Positions 45,205 to 53,498 of a stretch of 64,000 nt of DNA are shown piece by piece. A model generated the notes under the pieces. That model saw only the letters and a program-made list of their open reading frames with translations. It was not told where the DNA came from and searched no databases. Numbering within the stretch: position 1 is the first letter of the stretch; each line of letters begins with the position of its first letter. This DNA is from CAVUEG01 sp963740525 (GTDB taxonomy: Bacteria > Actinomycetota > Actinomycetes > Propionibacteriales > Nocardioidaceae): positions 1 through 64,000 of the forward strand of contig CAVUEG010000008.1 of NCBI GenBank assembly GCA_963740525.1, written 5' to 3'. The translations under genes and the position numbers were made by a program.

Positions 45205-45719
45205 TCCGTGGTGTCGGTGAGCCCGTCGGGCTCGTCGACGGGGTGACCGGTCCCGGAAGTGTCCGTGTCTTCGGGGTCTTCGGGGTCTTCGGAGGTCTCC
45301 TCGACCCGCGGCTTGCGGTACGGGTCCGCCTCGCCGGCGTACGTCGCCCCGCTGGAGGCGGCGACCACTTGGGCGTCCTGCTGGCGAGCCTGGGCGAGCA
45401 GCTCGTCGAGGTGACGGGCGTTGTCGGGCAGCGCGTCGGGGATGAACGTCAAAGTCGGCGTGGTCCGCATGCCGAGCTGCTTGCCGACCTCGCTGCGCAG
45501 GATGCCCTTGGCTGACTCGAGCGCGACCGCACTGCCCTCGCGGGCCTCCTCCTCACCGAGCACGGTGTAGAAGATCGTGGCCTGCTGGCAGTCACCGGTG
45601 ACCCGGACGTCGGTGATGGTCACGAACCCCAGCCGGGGGTCCTTGATCCGACGCTCGAGCATCTCCGCGACGATCACCTGGATACGGTCCGCGATCTTGC
45701 GGGCCCTGGGGTTGGTCAT
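45201..45719 (-). CDS. rbfA: 30S ribosome-binding factor RbfA
   Basis: RbfA helps mature the 16S rRNA 5' end and is needed for cold growth in other bacteria. The KH-like core (ARKIADRIQVIVAEMLERRI, VTITDVRVTGDCQQATIFYT, LDELLAQARQQD) fills the first 125 residues. The last 45 residues are an acidic low-complexity tail with a nine-base DNA repeat coding for Glu-Asp-Pro units. It overlaps truB by four bases. A 16-bp hairpin separates it from infB. Confidence 0.94.
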   Translation of the reverse strand: MTNPRARKIADRIQVIVAEMLERRIKDPRLGFVTITDVRVTGDCQQATIFYTVLGEEEAREGSAVALESAKGILRSEVGKQLGMRTTPTLTFIPDALPDNARHLDELLAQARQQDAQVVAASSGATYAGEADPYRKPRVEETSEDPEDPEDTDTSGTGHPVDEPDGLTDTTE

Positions 45720-45766
45720 CTCTCTCGTTTCCTCACGCCTCGATGGTGGAAGCGATCCTGAGGCGA

Positions 45767-45802
45767 CCGTCGTTGGCCGGACTCACGTCCGGCCAACGAC
45801 GG
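45767..45802 (-). terminator. 16-bp perfect stem-loop between infB and rbfA
   Basis: Positions 45767-45782 and 45787-45802 are exact reverse complements around the loop TCAC. The hairpin begins 37 bp after the infB stop and ends 48 bp before the rbfA start on the minus strand. With no T-run it may be a GC-rich actinobacterial terminator, a transcript-processing site, or an attenuator that lowers rbfA-truB expression relative to infB. Confidence 0.65.
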
Positions 45803-45838
45803 GCTCACGCTCGGGGTGTCACTGCACGACGACCGCGC

Positions 45839-48715
45839 CTAGGCGCGGGGGATCTCCCGCATCTCGAACGACTCGATGATGTCGCCCTGCTTGATGTCGT
45901 TGTAGCCCTTGAGCACGATGCCGCACTCGAAGCCCTCGCGGACCTCGGAGGCGTCATCCCGCTCGCGCCGCAGCGACGACAGGTCCAGGTTGTCGGAGAC
46001 CACGGAACCGTCACGAAGCAGGCGCGCCTTGGCGTTGCGCCGGATGACACCGCTCGTGACCATGCAGCCACCGATGTTGCCGATCTTGGAGGAGCGGAAG
46101 ATCTCGCGGATCTCGGCCTGGCCGAGCACCGACTCTTCGTACTCCGGCTTGAGGAGGCCCTTGAGGGCTGCCTCGATCTCCTCGATCGCCTGGTAGATGA
46201 CCGAGTAGTAGCGGATCTCGACACCTTCCTTGTCCGCCAGCTCGGTCGCCTTGCCCTGCGGGCGCACGTTGAAGCCGATGATGATCGCATCGGAGGCCGC
46301 AGCAAGCATCACGTTGGTCTCGGTGATCGCACCGACACCGCGGTCGATGACCCGCAGGTTGACGTCCTCGCCCACGTCGATCTTGGCCAGCGAGTCCTCG
46401 AGGGCCTCGACCGAACCGGACACGTCGCCCTTGAGGATCAGGTTGAGCTCCTGGCTCTCGCCGCCCTCCATGGAGGCCATGAAGTCCTCGAGCGTGCGAC
46501 GGACGCGGCGCTTCGCCTGCATCGCCGCCCGCTCCCGGGCCTCACGCTTCTCCGCGATCTGGCGGGCCATCCGGTCGTCGTCGACGACGATGAAGTTCTG
46601 GCCGGCACCCGGCACCGCGGTCAGACCCAGCACCATCGCGGGACGCGACGGGTCGGCTTCCTCGATGTTGTCGCCGTGCTCGTCGAGCATGGCGCGCACC
46701 CGGCCGTACGCCGGACCCGCCACGATCGAGTCGCCCACGCGCAGCGTGCCGCGCTGGACCAGCACCGTCGCCACCGGACCGCGACCGCGGTCCAGGTGTG
46801 CCTCGACGACCAGACCCTGGGCGTCCTGCTCCGGGTTGGCGCGCAGGTCGAGCGACGCGTCCGCGGTCAGGACGACTGCCTCGAGCAGCTTGTCGAGGTT
46901 CAGCTCGGACTTCGCCGAGACGTCGACGAACATCGTGTCGCCGCCGTACTCCTCGGGTACCAGGCCGTACTCCGTGAGCTGTCCGCGGACCTTGGTCGGG
47001 TCGGCGTCGGGCTTGTCGATCTTGTTCACCGCGACCACGACAGGTACGCCGGCCGCCTTCACGTGGTTGAGAGCCTCGACCGTCTGCGGCATGACGCCGT
47101 CGTCGGCCGCGACCACCAGGATCGCGATGTCGGTCGCCTGGGCACCACGCGCTCGCATGGCCGTGAACGCCTCGTGACCCGGGGTGTCGATGAACGTGAT
47201 CCGACGATCCGTCCCGTCCACCACGGTGTGCACCTGGTAGGCACCGATGTGCTGGGTGATGCCACCGGCTTCCTTGTCCACGACGTTCGCACTGCGCAGC
47301 GCGTCGAGGAGCTTGGTCTTTCCGTGGTCGACGTGACCCATGACGGTCACGACGGGCGGACGAGCCGCCAGATCGGCCTCCTCGCCCTCGTCCTCACCGA
47401 ACTCGAGGTCGAAGGACTCGAGAAGCTCGCGGTCCTCGTCCTCGGGCGAGACGACCTGAACGATGTAGTTCAGCTCCTCGCCGATGACCTGCAGCGTCTC
47501 GTCGTTGACCGACTCGGTCGCGGTGACCATCTCGCCCAACGAGAACAGCATCTGGACCAGGGCTGCGGCGTCGACGCCGATCTTCTCGGCGAAGTCGGTC
47601 AGCGAGGCGCCACGCGGCAGGCGAACGGTCTCGCCGTCACCCTTGCGCACGCGTACGCCGCCGATGGTCGGCGCCTGCATCGCCTCGAACTCCTGACGAC
47701 GCGCCCGCTTCGACTTGCGACCACGACGCGAGGGACCACCCGGGCGACCGAAGGCACCCTGGGTCTGTCCGCGCTGGCCGGGACGACCGCCACCGGGGCG
47801 ACCGCCTCCGGGAGGACCGGCGAAACCACCGCGTCCGGGAGCGCCACCGCCAGCGGGAGCACCACGACCGGGCGCACCTGCGCCCGCGCCGCCACGCGCC
47901 GGAGCACCGGGACGACCGGGACGACCGCCGGGGCCACCTGCACCGCCGGGGCCACCGGGACCGCGACCGCCGGGACCGCCACCGAAGGCGGCCGGAGACT
48001 TCGGCATCATCGCCGGGTTGGGACGCGGCATGCCCGGTCGGCCACCCTCGCGGGGGGCTTCACGGGGCGCACCCTCGCGGGGAGCGCCGTCGCGACCTGC
48101 AGCAGGGCGCGCAGGGCGCTCCGTGCCGGGGTCGGCAGCCGGACGCGGGGCGGCGGGGCGCCGACCCATGCCCTGGGTGCTGGAGAACGGGTTGTTGCCC
48201 GGCCGCGGTGCGCCGGGGCGCGCAGTCGGTCGGGGCGTCGGCGCCGCGGGCTTCGCGTCGCCGGACGGAGGCTCCTCCTCGGGCGGGGCCGTCGGCGCCT
48301 CGGGCGCGTCCTGAACGGGAGCCTCCGCAGCCGCGGGAGCGGCCTCGGCCACCTTGCGCGGCCCCGGAGTGGGGGCTGCCTTGGCGGCGGGTGCGACGGT
48401 CTCCTCGACTGGGGCGGCGGGTGCCGACTCGGGCGCAGGCGTCTCCTGCGGCGCCTCGGCGGCGACCTCGGGGGCCTGCTCCGACGCGGGCTGCTTGTCT
48501 GCCGCCTTCTTCGCCGGGGCCTTCTTGGCGGCCTTCTTCTCGGCGGCGACCTTCAGCTCGTCGCCGTACTCCTTCTTGAACCGCATTTCGACAGGGGGCT
48601 CGACAGTCGACGATGCCGACTTGACGAACTCACCCATCTCCTTGAGCTTGGCCAGAACGACCTTGCTCTCGACTCCGAGCTCTTTTGCGAGCTCGTGGAC
48701 TCGGACCTTAGCCAC
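45839..48715 (-). CDS. infB: translation initiation factor IF-2
   Basis: IF-2 brings initiator tRNA to the ribosome in a GTP-dependent step. The 958-residue protein has an IF2 N-terminal module (KVRVHELAKELGVESKVVLA) and a long Ala/Pro then Gly/Arg/Pro low-complexity region (about 55-335) typical of actinobacteria. A second N-terminal module follows, then the G domain with G1 GHVDHGKTKLLDAL, G3 DTPGHEAF and G4 NKIDKPDA. The GTG start has AAGAGGAGAAG upstream. Frame is intact. Confidence 0.98.
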   Translation of the reverse strand: MAKVRVHELAKELGVESKVVLAKLKEMGEFVKSASSTVEPPVEMRFKKEYGDELKVAAEKKAAKKAPAKKAADKQPASEQAPEVAAEAPQETPAPESAPAAPVEETVAPAAKAAPTPGPRKVAEAAPAAAEAPVQDAPEAPTAPPEEEPPSGDAKPAAPTPRPTARPGAPRPGNNPFSSTQGMGRRPAAPRPAADPGTERPARPAAGRDGAPREGAPREAPREGGRPGMPRPNPAMMPKSPAAFGGGPGGRGPGGPGGAGGPGGRPGRPGAPARGGAGAGAPGRGAPAGGGAPGRGGFAGPPGGGRPGGGRPGQRGQTQGAFGRPGGPSRRGRKSKRARRQEFEAMQAPTIGGVRVRKGDGETVRLPRGASLTDFAEKIGVDAAALVQMLFSLGEMVTATESVNDETLQVIGEELNYIVQVVSPEDEDRELLESFDLEFGEDEGEEADLAARPPVVTVMGHVDHGKTKLLDALRSANVVDKEAGGITQHIGAYQVHTVVDGTDRRITFIDTPGHEAFTAMRARGAQATDIAILVVAADDGVMPQTVEALNHVKAAGVPVVVAVNKIDKPDADPTKVRGQLTEYGLVPEEYGGDTMFVDVSAKSELNLDKLLEAVVLTADASLDLRANPEQDAQGLVVEAHLDRGRGPVATVLVQRGTLRVGDSIVAGPAYGRVRAMLDEHGDNIEEADPSRPAMVLGLTAVPGAGQNFIVVDDDRMARQIAEKREARERAAMQAKRRVRRTLEDFMASMEGGESQELNLILKGDVSGSVEALEDSLAKIDVGEDVNLRVIDRGVGAITETNVMLAAASDAIIIGFNVRPQGKATELADKEGVEIRYYSVIYQAIEEIEAALKGLLKPEYEESVLGQAEIREIFRSSKIGNIGGCMVTSGVIRRNAKARLLRDGSVVSDNLDLSSLRRERDDASEVREGFECGIVLKGYNDIKQGDIIESFEMREIPRA

Positions 48716-48727
48716 GCTTCTCCTCTT

Positions 48728-48757
48728 GGTCCGAGCCCTGTCGGGGCTGCCCGGACC
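48728..48757 (-). other. bulged stem-loop in the infB leader
   Basis: GGTCCG (48728-48733) pairs with CGGACC (48752-48757), and AGCCC (48734-48738) with GGGCT (48744-48748), leaving a loop TGTCG and a three-base bulge. It lies 12 bp upstream of the infB start and could occlude or set the spacing of the ribosome-binding site. Structure inferred by eye only. Confidence 0.35.
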
Positions 48758-48841
48758 GTTAGTTGGTGTGCACGCTCATCGTGAAGAACTCATCGAGTGC
48801 TCATGAGCTGCTGCTCCATCTTCTGTCGGGTCTTGCACTGG

Positions 48842-49165
48842 TCAGTTCGTTGCAGCGAGCTGCTGGAGGTACTCGGCCAACGGTGTGCTGACCAGCTGCT
48901 CACGGACCCGGAAGGCCCGTGAGAAAGCTCGTCGCCGCACCGCGGCTTCGTAGCAGTCCGGGGTGGCGTGAAGGTGCGCGCCACGTCCGGGTGCCGAGCC
49001 ACCGGGATCGGGGTGTACGGCGAGGCCGCTCACCCCGGGTCCGACGACGACCCGCAGCAGTTCGTGCTTCGTGGCCCGCTTGCGACACCCGATGCAGGTC
49101 CGGACCGGTGCGGGGCGTTGCCCCGTCGTCTCCGCGCATGCATCAGCGGTGTCTCTGTCGACCAC
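48842..49165 (-). CDS. ylxR: YlxR family RNA-binding protein (RnpM-type)
   Basis: A 107-residue DUF448 protein encoded between nusA and infB, the family's usual place. The signature RTCIGCRKRATKHELLRVVV and the histidine/arginine block GAHLHATPDCYEAAVRRRAF are present. Homologues bind nucleic acid; the Firmicute version (RnpM) modulates RNase P. Here only RNA binding is inferred. The start is a GTG. A 126-bp leader separates its stop from infB. Confidence 0.88.
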   Translation of the reverse strand: MVDRDTADACAETTGQRPAPVRTCIGCRKRATKHELLRVVVGPGVSGLAVHPDPGGSAPGRGAHLHATPDCYEAAVRRRAFSRAFRVREQLVSTPLAEYLQQLAATN

Positions 49166-49213
49166 TTCCCCCAGCCTACCGGTTCGCGCGGTGCTTCACC
49201 GAACCGGAGGCGG

Positions 49214-49240
49214 CGAGCCACGCCCGGCAGGCGTGGCTCG
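49214..49240 (-). terminator. 11-bp stem-loop between nusA and ylxR
   Basis: CGAGCCACGCC (49214-49224) pairs exactly with GGCGTGGCTCG (49230-49240) around CGGCA. It begins two bases after the nusA stop codon, well before ylxR (start 49165). It is the second strong hairpin in this operon and, like the one after infB, lacks a T-run. It may be an internal terminator through which NusA affects read-through. Confidence 0.6.
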
Positions 49241-49242
49241 GG

Positions 49243-50220
49243 TCACTCCGGGTCGGGTGCCTCGTCGGAGCGGATGTCGATCCGCCAGCCCGTGAGTCGC
49301 GCGGCGAGGCGGGCGTTCTGGCCCTCCTTGCCGATCGCGAGCGACAGCTGGAAGTCCGGCACGACCACCCGAGCCGAGCGCGCCTCGAGGCTGACGATCT
49401 CGACCTTGCTCACCCGCGCGGGACTCAGAGCATGCGCCACCATCTCGGCGGGGTCCTCGGCCCAGTCGACGATGTCGATCTTCTCGCCGTGCAGCTCCGA
49501 CATGACGTTGCGGACCCGCTGCCCCATCGGGCCGATGCACGAGCCCTTGGCGTTGACTCCTGGAACGGTCGAGTGCACCGCGATCTTGGTGCGGTGCCCG
49601 GCCTCGCGGGCCACCGCGATGATGTCGACGGTGCCGTCGGCGATCTCGGGCACCTCCAGCGCGAAGAGCTTGCGGACCAGGTTCGGATGTGACCGGCTCA
49701 GGGTGATCTGGGGGCCGCGCATCCCCTTGCGGACGCTGACGACCAGGCACTTGATGCGTACGCCGTGCTCGTAACGCTCTCCCGGCACGCGTTCCGCGGC
49801 CGGCAGCAGAGCCTCGAGCTTGCCGAGGTCGACCATCACGTCCTGGGGGTCCCGACCCTGCTGGATCACGCCCGAGACGATGTCGCCCTCCTTGCCGGAG
49901 AACTCCCCGAACCGCAGCTCGTCCTCGGCGTCGCGCAGCCGTTGCAGCATGATCTGCTTCGCGGTGGTAGCGGCGATCCGGCCGAAGCCGTCGGGGGTGT
50001 CGTCGAACTCGGCGAGGACGTTGCCCTCCTCATCGGTCTCCGAGGCGAGGACCGTCACGTGCCCGTTCTTGCGGTCCAGCTCGACCCGCGCGACCTCCTG
50101 GGCTCCGGGGGTCTTGTGGTAGGCCGTCAGCAGCGCCTGCTCGATCGCCTCCACGAGTACCTCGAAGGAGATCTCTTTCTCACGCTCGAGCATCCGCAGG
50201 ATGCTCATGTCGATGTCCAC
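49243..50220 (-). CDS. nusA: transcription termination/antitermination factor NusA
   Basis: NusA binds RNA polymerase and nascent RNA and modulates pausing and termination. The 325-residue protein is the short actinobacterial form: N-terminal polymerase-binding part (ISFEVLVEAIEQALLTAYHK), S1 domain (GDIVSGVIQQGRDPQDVMVD), then KH1 and KH2 (GSCIGPMGQRVRNVMSELHG; DFQLSLAIGKEGQNARLAA). It starts with a GTG immediately after the rimP stop (50221). Confidence 0.97.
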   Translation of the reverse strand: MDIDMSILRMLEREKEISFEVLVEAIEQALLTAYHKTPGAQEVARVELDRKNGHVTVLASETDEEGNVLAEFDDTPDGFGRIAATTAKQIMLQRLRDAEDELRFGEFSGKEGDIVSGVIQQGRDPQDVMVDLGKLEALLPAAERVPGERYEHGVRIKCLVVSVRKGMRGPQITLSRSHPNLVRKLFALEVPEIADGTVDIIAVAREAGHRTKIAVHSTVPGVNAKGSCIGPMGQRVRNVMSELHGEKIDIVDWAEDPAEMVAHALSPARVSKVEIVSLEARSARVVVPDFQLSLAIGKEGQNARLAARLTGWRIDIRSDEAPDPE

Positions 50221-50697
50221 TCAGGACTCCTTGCGGTTGAACTCGATCTGGACCTTCGCCTTGGCGACGTCCGCCAGGGCCAGGATGCGGGGGGTTCCGT
50301 CGACGTCGAGCGTCACGGAGTCGTCGTCGTTGTCGGTGATCCGACCGAGAGCCTCGCCACCCTCGACGAGAACAGCCTTGACCAGACGGCCGCGGTTGCG
50401 GCGCCAGTGGCGAGGCAAGGTCAACGGTCTGTCGGTGCCGGGTGACGTCACCTCGAGCGTGTACGGCAGCTGCCCCATGACGTCGCAGGCGTCCAACGTC
50501 TGAGAGACCTCGCGGCTCACCTCGGCGATGTCGTCCATCGTCACGCCGCCGTCCTTGTCGACGGCCACGCGCAGCACCCGGCGCTTGCCAGCCGGGGTGA
50601 TCTCCACGGCTTCGAGGTCGTAGCCGAGAGTCGAGACGGGCTCGGTCAGCACCTGCTGGATTCGGTCCCGGATGTCTGTCTTGCCAGGGTCTGCCAC
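50221..50697 (-). CDS. rimP: ribosome maturation factor RimP
   Basis: RimP assists early 30S assembly. The 158-residue protein has the family blocks RVLRVAVDKDGGVTMDDIAE and YTLEVTSPGTDRPLTLPRHW. The GTG at 50695-50697 is the start. It heads the rimP-nusA-ylxR-infB-rbfA-truB-ribF series and is divergent from a lipoprotein gene; the 103-bp gap must hold the operon promoter, though no clear -35/-10 pair was found. Confidence 0.95.
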   Translation of the reverse strand: MADPGKTDIRDRIQQVLTEPVSTLGYDLEAVEITPAGKRRVLRVAVDKDGGVTMDDIAEVSREVSQTLDACDVMGQLPYTLEVTSPGTDRPLTLPRHWRRNRGRLVKAVLVEGGEALGRITDNDDDSVTLDVDGTPRILALADVAKAKVQIEFNRKES

Positions 50698-50800
50698 CGG
50701 TCACGTCCTCCTTGCTGTGCTGTTGTCGGCTACAGGCTAGCGGACAACAGGGCACGTCGAACCGGCGTCGGATCCGCTCGACCCGTTGGTAGCCTCAGGC

Positions 50801-51418
50801 ATGCCTTCCAGCCCGCCCGCAGCCCTCCTCATGGTGGGCGGGCTCACGTTGACGCTGGTCGCCGTGGCCGGGTGCTCGTCGTCGGAGACTCCCTCCGCCG
50901 TAGCCACCCCGACCACGAGCTCCCCCTCGTCCTCGCCCACGCTGCCCGATCCTCCCGCCACCCCGACCCCGACTCCCATGCCCCTGCCGGTCGAGCCACG
51001 GGCGCCGAAGCGACTCGACGACGACGTGGCGGGACGCCGGGCCTTTGCGACGTACGTCGTCGAGTTGTGGGCCTATGCGATCGCCACCAACGACTCCCGA
51101 CCGCTGGTCTCCCTCTCCCCCAAGGGATCGCTCTGCGAGGGCTGCAAGCCGCTCAAGGGGGAGCTCGACCGCAGGGCCAAGGCCGGGTGGCGGGTCGCGC
51201 TCAGCGGCGTGAAGGTCGGCCGCGTGACGGTGCCGCGCAAGAGCCGTAAGGGACGGACGACGGTCAAGGCCGCCATCGCGATCCCGGAGAGCAACACGGT
51301 CACCGAGGACGGCACGCTGACCGGCGTGAGCCCCGCCCATCCGGATGCCGTGTTCGAGGTGACGATCGAGTACTCGAAGCGGTCCTTCCACCTGCTGTCG
51401 TTCACCATCCGGGCCTGA
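50801..51418 (+). CDS. lipoprotein of the DUF6318 type
   Basis: A 205-residue exported lipoprotein. Residues 1-25 form a signal peptide with lipobox VAVAGC (Cys25), followed by a Ser/Thr/Pro linker to about residue 65. The folded part has a CEGC pair (SLCEGCKPLKGELDRRAKAG) and resembles actinobacterial DUF6318 lipoproteins, whose role is unknown. The ATG at 50801 is preferred over an upstream in-frame ATG because it places the signal peptide correctly. Confidence 0.75.
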   Translation: MPSSPPAALLMVGGLTLTLVAVAGCSSSETPSAVATPTTSSPSSSPTLPDPPATPTPTPMPLPVEPRAPKRLDDDVAGRRAFATYVVELWAYAIATNDSRPLVSLSPKGSLCEGCKPLKGELDRRAKAGWRVALSGVKVGRVTVPRKSRKGRTTVKAAIAIPESNTVTEDGTLTGVSPAHPDAVFEVTIEYSKRSFHLLSFTIRA

Positions 51419-51461
51419 CCTGCGCGACGGCGTCGTCCGTCGCGGCGGATAGGCTCGCCCG

Positions 51462-52013
51462 GTGCCCTCCTCACCCGCACCCGACGGTCAGCTGACCCGG
51501 CGTACCGCGCTGGCGCTGGCGCTCGCCGCGGCGGCCTCGGCGTGCACCCCCTCGGGCTCCCCGGGGACCGCGAGCACCCCGACGCCATCGCCCACGACCA
51601 CCGCCGCTCCCCCCGTCGATCCCCCCGTCGATCCCGACGTCGCGCTGGCGCTGGAGGCGATCACGAGCAGCGCCGCCGCGGCCTGGGGGCTGACGGCGGT
51701 CTCCAGGCACCACGACGACCTCGCGGGGGTGCTGCGGCCGGCCATCGCGACCCATCTGGAGCACCAACGGATCCTGGAACGGGCTGCTCCCGGAGACTCC
51801 GACTACGCACCGACACTCGGTCGCGTCCGGGTGCCACGAGACCGCGCTCGCGCGCTGGACTTCGCGCGCTCCGTCGAGGACGACGCTGCCGAGGCGCTGC
51901 GACGTCAAGCCTTCTCGGCACGCAGCGGTCCGTTCGCCCGGCTGCTCGCGAGCATGTCGGCGGCGTCGGCCCAGCAGTCCGAGCGGCTCCGGACCGAGCG
52001 GCGTGCCCCGTGA
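51462..52013 (+). CDS. Tat-like lipoprotein of unknown function, partner of the DUF4439 gene
   Basis: A 183-residue protein beginning at a GTG. LTRRTALALALAAAASAC has a twin-arginine start and a lipobox cysteine at 28, so it is probably exported folded and lipid-anchored. A Pro/Thr linker leads to an all-helical body (VALALEAITSSAAAAWGLTA; PAIATHLEHQRILERA; AEALRRQAFSA) that may be a ferritin-like bundle. It overlaps the following DUF4439 gene (GTGA), suggesting the two act together. Confidence 0.6.
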   Translation: MPSSPAPDGQLTRRTALALALAAAASACTPSGSPGTASTPTPSPTTTAAPPVDPPVDPDVALALEAITSSAAAAWGLTAVSRHHDDLAGVLRPAIATHLEHQRILERAAPGDSDYAPTLGRVRVPRDRARALDFARSVEDDAAEALRRQAFSARSGPFARLLASMSAASAQQSERLRTERRAP

Positions 52014-52435
52014 CGCCGATGGAGGGGCTCCAGGCGACGCTCGCCGCAGAGCACGGTGCGGTCTACCTCTATGGACTGCTGGGAGGGCGGACCTCGGTGT
52101 CGGCCCATCCCCGACTCGCCGGCCACCTGCGAGAGGGCTACAGCCTGCACCGTGACCGACGGGACCAGCTGGAGACCATGGTCAGGCGCGCCGGTGGCGA
52201 GCCCGTGGTCTCGGAGGTTGCCTACGCGGTCGACGGTCCGGTGCGCACCGCCGCCCAGGTGACCGCCCACACGCTGGCCATCGAGCACCGGTGCGCCGAC
52301 GTGTACGCCGACCTGGTGGGCAGCACCTGGGGCGCGAACCGCCAGTGGGCGCTGGACGCGCTCACCGACGCCGCGTTGCGCGTTCTCCTCTTCGGCGGGG
52401 AGCCCGAGCCCTTCCCGGGTCTCCCTGAACGCTGA
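52010..52435 (+). CDS. DUF4439 ferritin-like protein
   Basis: A 141-residue helical protein with the DUF4439 features LQATLAAEHGAVYLYGLLGG, LREGYSLHRDRRDQLETMVR and AHTLAIEHRCADVYADLVG. The E/H pairs (AAEHGA and IEHRCA) could bind a diiron centre, but this is inference. The GTG at 52010 overlaps the upstream stop; an ATG at 52019 is the alternative. It converges on a metalloprotease gene only three bases away. Confidence 0.75.
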   Translation: MTPMEGLQATLAAEHGAVYLYGLLGGRTSVSAHPRLAGHLREGYSLHRDRRDQLETMVRRAGGEPVVSEVAYAVDGPVRTAAQVTAHTLAIEHRCADVYADLVGSTWGANRQWALDALTDAALRVLLFGGEPEPFPGLPER

Positions 52436-52438
52436 GCC

Positions 52439-53362
52439 TCAGGCGCGGTAGGCCGTCCACATCTGGCTCATCCGTGACGACTGGCCCGGGGTGTACTGGT
52501 TGTAGCAGGAGTCGTAGCTGTAGTCCATGTAGTTGTGGATGGGGTCGAGACCCGGTAGCGCACAGCTGTCACGGCCCTCCGGGCAGCCCGTGGTCGAGCT
52601 CGACTGCGCCGGAGTGTCGGAGACCTCGTCGTTCGGGTCGGCGCAGCCGCCCTGGAAGGTGTGGTAGAGCCCGAACCAGTGTCCCGCCTCGTGGGTGGCG
52701 GTCTCACCGAGGTTGTAGTTCGCGATCGACCCGCCTGGGAGGGAGTCGAAGTGCACCCGGATGCCGTCGATGCCCGGGTTGCGCGCGTAGTCCCAGGGGA
52801 AGGTCGCGATGCCGAGGTAGCTGAAGTCGACGAGCCAGATGTTCAGGGCGTTCTTGCCACCGAGTCGGGTCTGCTTCCGGTAGGTCGTCGACTGACGGTC
52901 CTTGTGCCACTGGTCGTTGAAGTAGCGGTCGGTGCCCGCAAGGGTGAACGAGAAGCCGGTGTTGGCCGCCGCGGTCGACTCGCCTCCGGCGAAGGTGTTG
53001 TTGAGGACCGTGATCTGGTTGGCGATCTGCGTGTCGGTGACGTTTCCGGCGCCGTTCTTCGCGGCCATCACGTGCACGTAGACGGGGACCGAGGCGCTCG
53101 CCGCGGCAGCCGTCTGTCGCTGCCCGGCCAGGATCCGGTCCGTACGCCGCTCGATGCGGCGCTGGGCGCGAAGGGAGATGTCGCGGTGGTCGAGTGCTCG
53201 ACCCGGGTCACCCTTGGCTGCGGCACCGACGGAGATCGGAGAGAAGCAGCCTCTGGCCGACTCCTCACCCTTGGGCGACACGGCGGCGGCGGGCGAGAGG
53301 GTTCCGGCCAGGATCATCCCGGCTCCCAGAAGCACTGCCAGAGCAGGGCGGATTCGTAGCAT
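52439..53362 (-). CDS. secreted pappalysin-type zinc metalloprotease (M43)
   Basis: A 307-residue exported protease with a signal peptide ending near AAAVSP (residues 1-28). The extended zinc motif HEAGHWFGLYH (HExxHxxGxxH) lies near residue 225 and a Met-turn in HNYMDYSYDSC near 280, matching M43B metzincins. Several cysteines (GGCADPNDE, TGCPEGRDSCAL) suggest disulfides. It reads as an extracellular protease; the substrate is unknown. The 136 bp upstream show no gene. Confidence 0.87.
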   Translation of the reverse strand: MLRIRPALAVLLGAGMILAGTLSPAAAVSPKGEESARGCFSPISVGAAAKGDPGRALDHRDISLRAQRRIERRTDRILAGQRQTAAAASASVPVYVHVMAAKNGAGNVTDTQIANQITVLNNTFAGGESTAAANTGFSFTLAGTDRYFNDQWHKDRQSTTYRKQTRLGGKNALNIWLVDFSYLGIATFPWDYARNPGIDGIRVHFDSLPGGSIANYNLGETATHEAGHWFGLYHTFQGGCADPNDEVSDTPAQSSSTTGCPEGRDSCALPGLDPIHNYMDYSYDSCYNQYTPGQSSRMSQMWTAYRA

Positions 53363-53498
53363 TCCATCGTCCTTCGAGCCGGGACCGCCTTGCGCGGTGC
53401 GTCGATCGCTCAGTGTTCATCCCGCCGCGCTCACGCGCCAGAGTCCAACGCCCCACATCTTCTTGCACTGCAGAGATGCGCACGCCATGGCAGACGGC

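Noticed and set aside
45743..48784. A plus-strand open frame of about 1010 codons across infB
   Set aside because: Antisense to infB, with no family similarity and repetitive composition mirroring the Gly/Pro-rich part of IF-2.
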